Shown: positions 60,889-64,000 of the stretch, in pieces
Position numbering within the stretch: position 1 is the first letter of the stretch
Layout: each line of letters starts with the position of its first letter
Source: Micromonospora sp. KC213
GTDB taxonomy: Bacteria; Actinomycetota; Actinomycetes; Mycobacteriales; Micromonosporaceae
Direction of reading: 5' to 3'
DNA length: 64,000 nucleotides
Assembly (NCBI RefSeq): GCF_004348325.1
Contig: NZ_SMKF01000008.1
Coordinates: 1 to 64,000 of the forward strand
Notes under the pieces: generated by a model
What the model saw: only the letters and a program-made list of their open reading frames with translations
Database searches by the model: none
Told to the model about the DNA's origin: nothing
Made by a program: the position numbers and the translations under genes

Positions 60889-62133
60889 ATGCGCAGGACC
60901 TCAGGGGCGCGCCGGTCTGCCGGCAGCGCGCGGAGCAAGCGACTGCTCGCGGCGGTCGGCGCGCTCGCGGTCTTCGGTGGAATCGCCGCCGTGACCCAGA
61001 TCTCGTCGGCCGGTGAGCGCCGGCAGTCGACGAACACCCGTACGGTGTCGTCGAACTGTGTGCCGCCGAGCCCGGGCGCGACCTCTCCGGGTGGCCGGAC
61101 CAGCACCACCCAGACCTGGCAGAACGGTCGTTGGGTGCGCAACCACTGGGGTGACGGCCAGATGTCGGTCGCCGAGTGCAATTCGCTCAAGGCCGGCAAC
61201 GCTCCGGTGACGACCCTCGCCTCCGGGGTGTCGTGCCCGGACGTGACCGCACGGCTGCCGCAGATCCCCGCCCAGGCGCGCAACGAGGTCGACCGGAACC
61301 TGGCCCTGCTCAAGACGCAGATCGACGAGGCGAACCGGCGGCTGGCCGCCGAGGGCAACAAGGGACAGGGCTTCATCAACAACGCCATCCTGGGCCCGCT
61401 GGCCGGGAAGCGGGCCGCGGTCCTGGACCGGATCGCGATCGCGATCGGCCGGGTGGCGCAGCGACCGCAGGGTCTTGAGCAGCTCGCCACCTGCACCGTC
61501 GCCGCCCAGGGCAACGTCAACAACGGCGGCCAGAACGGCGGCCAGAACAACGGCGGCCAGAACAACAACGGGAACAACGGCAACGCCCTCGATGTCCTCG
61601 CCAAGGACTGCGGCAACAGCCGGCTCCAGGCGCACGACGGTTTCCAGAACGGCAACCGCTGCGTGGGCACCGCCTTCGGTGAGGTCGGTGCGGCGGCCAA
61701 CAACCCGTCCCTGCTGATCACGCAGTTCCCGAACCAGGTCCAGCGCAACCAGGCGTTCACCCTGCGGATCTCCACCCGCAACCTGGTCCGCGACCGGTTC
61801 CTGGCCGCCGGCCAGGGTGGTTACTACAAGGAGAGTTCGGTCCTCAACGGCCAGGGTCTCACCCGTGGACACTTCCACACCGCCTGCCGGATGCTGCAGA
61901 ACACCAACAGCGCGCCGACGAACCCGGAGGCCGTGCCGGCCTTCTTCGTCGCGACCGAGGACGGTCGCGGCGGTCGCCAGGCCGACGAGGTCGTGATCCA
62001 GGTTCCGGGCCTGCCGCAGAACGGCACCGCGCAGTGCGCGGTCTGGGCCGGTGACGGCTCGCACCGGGTGCCGATGATGGAGCGGGCCAACCAGACCCCC
62101 GCCTTCGACGTGGTGCGGATCCAGGTCAACTGA
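60889..62133 (+). CDS. Secreted protein of unknown function with Gly/Asn repeat linker
   Basis: 414 residues from ATG 60889, with AAGGAGA 8 nt upstream. The signal peptide has an Arg-rich start and LLAAVGALAVFGGIAAVTQI. The N-terminal half (about 45-200) includes an alpha-helical part (RNEVDRNLALLKTQIDEANR). A linker of N-N-G-G-Q repeats (about 205-228) joins a C-terminal beta domain (about 230-414) with conserved Cys and QGLTRGHFHTACRMLQNTNS. The HFHTACR motif recurs in actinobacterial pentapeptide-rich secreted proteins, but I know no function. A very strong terminator follows. Confidence 0.8.
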   Translation: MRRTSGARRSAGSARSKRLLAAVGALAVFGGIAAVTQISSAGERRQSTNTRTVSSNCVPPSPGATSPGGRTSTTQTWQNGRWVRNHWGDGQMSVAECNSLKAGNAPVTTLASGVSCPDVTARLPQIPAQARNEVDRNLALLKTQIDEANRRLAAEGNKGQGFINNAILGPLAGKRAAVLDRIAIAIGRVAQRPQGLEQLATCTVAAQGNVNNGGQNGGQNNGGQNNNGNNGNALDVLAKDCGNSRLQAHDGFQNGNRCVGTAFGEVGAAANNPSLLITQFPNQVQRNQAFTLRISTRNLVRDRFLAAGQGGYYKESSVLNGQGLTRGHFHTACRMLQNTNSAPTNPEAVPAFFVATEDGRGGRQADEVVIQVPGLPQNGTAQCAVWAGDGSHRVPMMERANQTPAFDVVRIQVN

Positions 62134-62141
62134 CCCGGCGT

Positions 62142-62195
62142 ACGAACGCCTGCGGGCCGCTCGGACGGATGTCCGGGCGGCCCGCAGGCGTTCGT
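62142..62195 (+). terminator. Very strong hairpin terminator
   Basis: A perfect 19-bp stem (62142-62160 with 62177-62195) enclosing a smaller CGGAC/GTCCG hairpin, 9 nt past the stop of the secreted protein. Confidence 0.85.
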
Positions 62196-62250
62196 GCGTA
62201 CGCCGCCGCCAGTCCCGAGACAAGGTCAGGAATGGCGAACGGCACGAAAA

Positions 62251-62291
62251 GCGCCGGGACCCGCGCTGATTTCCCAGCGTGGTCCCGGCGC
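62251..62291 (-). terminator. Terminator of lsr2
   Basis: An 11-bp stem (62251-62261 with 62281-62291, GCGCCGGGACC), with an inner CGCTG/CAGCG pair. On the minus strand it is followed by TTTTCG. It lies about 27 nt past the lsr2 stop. Confidence 0.85.
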
Positions 62292-62317
62292 AGCGGACGG
62301 TGAACCGCCCGTGGTGG

Positions 62318-62665
62318 TCAGCGGTTCTTCCACGCCTCCACGACGTTGACCGGGATGCGTCCACGCTCGGAAATCTCGAAGCCGTTCTTGGCGGCCCATT
62401 CCCGGATGGCCCGGTTCTGCTCACGGTCCATTCCCGAGACCCCGGCACGACCGGGACGGCGGGCCGGACGACCGGCCTCGACGTTGCCCCGGCCCAGCCG
62501 TCGGCCAGCGGTGATGTACGGGTCCAGCGACTTGCGAAGGACCCCCGCGTTCTCGTCGGAGAGGTCGATGGTGTATGCCGCACCGTCCAGACTGAACTCG
62601 ACGGTCCGATCGGCCTTTCCGCCGTCGAGGTCGTCGGTCAGAACGGTTATTACCTTCCTTGCCAT
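62318..62665 (-). CDS. lsr2: Lsr2 nucleoid-associated xenogeneic silencer
   Basis: 115 residues. The N-terminal dimerisation domain starts MARKVITVLTDDLDGGKADR, then TVEFSLDGAAYTIDLSDENA. The C-terminal DNA-binding domain reads NRAIREWAAKNGFEISERGR, where R-G-R inserts into the minor groove of AT-rich DNA. It silences horizontally acquired and AT-rich genes in actinobacteria. I chose ATG 62665 over 62671 because GGGAG is 8 nt from the former and only 2 nt from the latter. It is divergent from lon, with a perfect palindrome between them. Confidence 0.96.
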   Translation of the reverse strand: MARKVITVLTDDLDGGKADRTVEFSLDGAAYTIDLSDENAGVLRKSLDPYITAGRRLGRGNVEAGRPARRPGRAGVSGMDREQNRAIREWAAKNGFEISERGRIPVNVVEAWKNR

Positions 62666-62751
62666 CGCCATTACTCCCTGTGTTGGGCGGGGTGTGGCTA
62701 AGAGTTTGACCCATCCTGTGGCAAATCCGCAACAATATGCGTCGTTTTCAT

Positions 62752-62768
62752 TTGCGCGAGTCGCGCAA
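62752..62768. promoter_or_regulatory. Perfect 17-bp palindrome between lsr2 and lon
   Basis: TTGCGCGAGTCGCGCAA: two 8-bp arms with one central base. It has the form of a repressor or activator operator. It shares GCGA/TCGC cores with ClgR-type sites but with the wrong spacing, so the binding protein is unknown. Confidence 0.6.
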
Positions 62769-62866
62769 TCGTCGGATAACCTGCGGCCGATGCTCGACCC
62801 GGTGTCGCGGCCGATGCGGTCGCAGTGTCCCGGGTCACAGCCAGGAACAAGAGGAACGCCGGGCAG

Positions 62867-62887
62867 CTTGAGTCTGACACGCTCAAC
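62867..62887 (+). promoter_or_regulatory. HAIR-like HspR operator upstream of lon
   Basis: CTTGAGT, 7 nt, GCTCAAC. The HAIR consensus (HspR-associated inverted repeat) is CTTGAGT-N7-ACTCAAG; 12 of 14 positions agree. It ends 21 nt before the lon ATG, where bound HspR would block transcription until heat shock. lon is an established HspR target in Streptomyces. Confidence 0.75.
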
Positions 62888-62908
62888 TCCACTGATGGCA
62901 GGTGTTCG

Positions 62909-64000
62909 ATGGCACCCTTTCCGGTACTTCCCCTGACCGACGCCGTCCTGCTGCCCGGAATGGTCATTCCGGTGACCCTCGATCCGAGTACGCAGGCCGC
63001 GGTCGACGCGGCCCGTGCCACCGGCGAGCACAAGCTCCTCGCCGTGCCCCGTATCGACGGCGAGTACGGCTCCGTCGGCGTGATCGCCACCATCGAGAAG
63101 GTGGGCCGGCTGCCCGACGGCGAACCCGCCGCCGTGGTGCGTGGCCTCGCCCGGGCCCGCATCGGCTCCGGCGTGCCCGGCCCCGGCGCGGCCCTCTGGG
63201 TCGAGGCGGCCCCGCTGGACGAGCCCGCCCCGGCCGGCCGGGCCCGGGACCTGGCCCGTGAGTACCGGGCGCTGATGACCTCGGTCCTCCAGCAGCGCGG
63301 CGCCTGGCAGGTCATCGACGCGATGGAACGGATGACCGACCTCTCCGAGCCGGCCGACGCGGCCGGATACGCGCCCTGGCTCACCCTGGCGCAGAAGACC
63401 GAACTGCTCGCCGCGCCGGACGTCACCGCCCGGCTCGAACTGCTGGTCGGCTGGGTGAAGGACCACCTGGCCGAGCAGGAGGTCACCGAGCGGATCAACA
63501 ACGACGTGCGCGAGGGGCTGGAGAAGTCCCAGCGCGAGTTCCTGCTCCGGCAGCAACTGGCCGCCATCCGCAAGGAACTCGGCGAGGACGAGCCCGACGG
63601 CTCCGCCGACTACCGGGCCCGCGTCGAGGCCGCCGGACTACCCGAGAAGGTACGCGAGGCGGCGCTGCGCGAGGTCGGCAAGCTGGAACGGGCCAGCGAC
63701 GCCTCCCCGGAGGCGGGCTGGATCCGTACCTGGTTGGACACCGTGCTGGAGATGCCGTGGACCACGCGTACCCAGGACAACACCGACCTGGCCGCGGCCC
63801 GCGCGGTGCTCGACGCCGACCACGCCGGCCTGGCCGACGTGAAGGACCGCATCCTGGAGTACCTGGCGGTGCGCAACCGCCGCGCCGAGCGCAATCTCGG
63901 CGTGGTCGGCGGACGCGGCTCCGGCGCGGTGCTCGCCCTGGCCGGACCGCCCGGCGTCGGCAAGACCAGCCTCGGCGAGTCCGTCGCCCGGGCGCTGGGC
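62909..64000 (+). CDS. lon: ATP-dependent Lon protease (5' part)
   Basis: The first 364 residues are visible; the gene runs off the right edge. The N-terminal substrate domain starts MAPFPVLPLTDAVLLPGMVI, and QREFLLRQQLAAIRKELGED is the conserved helix before the ATPase. The sequence ends in the AAA+ Walker A region (LALAGPPGVGKTSLGESVA). Lon degrades misfolded and regulatory proteins in the cytosol. The HAIR-like site upstream predicts HspR control. No Shine-Dalgarno is obvious; ATG 62909 fits the family start. Confidence 0.96.
   Translation, partial: MAPFPVLPLTDAVLLPGMVIPVTLDPSTQAAVDAARATGEHKLLAVPRIDGEYGSVGVIATIEKVGRLPDGEPAAVVRGLARARIGSGVPGPGAALWVEAAPLDEPAPAGRARDLAREYRALMTSVLQQRGAWQVIDAMERMTDLSEPADAAGYAPWLTLAQKTELLAAPDVTARLELLVGWVKDHLAEQEVTERINNDVREGLEKSQREFLLRQQLAAIRKELGEDEPDGSADYRARVEAAGLPEKVREAALREVGKLERASDASPEAGWIRTWLDTVLEMPWTTRTQDNTDLAAARAVLDADHAGLADVKDRILEYLAVRNRRAERNLGVVGGRGSGAVLALAGPPGVGKTSLGESVARALG

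Overview
The window is GC-rich actinomycete chromosomal DNA. It has GTG and TTG starts, many 4-bp stop/start overlaps, leaderless promoters, an Lsr2 homologue, a mycothiol-type DinB enzyme and an HspR-type operator. The gene content looks most like a Micromonospora-type (Micromonosporaceae) genome; this is inferred from gene style, as no rRNA or other taxonomic marker is present.

Region 1 (1-31 kb) is accessory and partly decaying. It holds small regulator/enzyme pairs: TetR with a VOC protein, GlxA with an isochorismatase, and MerR with a class IV aminotransferase. At 8.9-10.4 kb lies a wrecked two-component/ABC system: a frameshifted histidine kinase, then pieces of a response regulator, an ABC ATPase and an FtsX permease fused by deletions. 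Next to it is an intact system of the same general type (10.7-16.0 kb: FtsX permease, ATPase, kinase, regulator). At 16.1-23.3 kb a six-gene overlapping operon encodes a siderophore-type importer plus a two-subunit ABC exporter-fold pair. An OmpR/EnvZ-type pair follows, with two repeat-rich secreted or acidic proteins and a phosphotransferase-like kinase. Fragments of an IS256 transposase, an integrase, a RidA protein, a phosphotransferase and a membrane protein lie between these genes.

Region 2 (31.5-40.7 kb) looks like a compact biosynthetic or catabolic cluster of two divergent units: acyl-adenylating ligase and MFS exporter on the minus strand; secreted SGNH hydrolase, unusual cytochrome P450, HSL-type hydrolase, FMN alpha-hydroxyacid oxidase (4-hydroxymandelate-oxidase-like) and HpgT-like aminotransferase on the plus strand. 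The last two could turn an alpha-hydroxy acid into an alpha-amino acid such as an arylglycine. No hydroxymandelate synthase is present, so the P450 is a candidate source of the hydroxy acid.

Region 3 (40.8-64 kb) is mostly conserved core: glyA under a ZTP (pfl) riboswitch, a phosphoesterase, hemerythrin, subtilisin, NAD(P)HX repair, a YciO-type protein, a LigD-type polymerase, a bkd-type dehydrogenase operon with a divergent Lrp regulator, an L,D-transpeptidase lipoprotein, a STAS protein, FKBP, lsr2, and the start of lon behind a HAIR-like HspR site. Several genes here have a TANNNT box 6-7 nt before the start codon, which predicts leaderless mRNAs. No rRNA, tRNA or CRISPR array was found.
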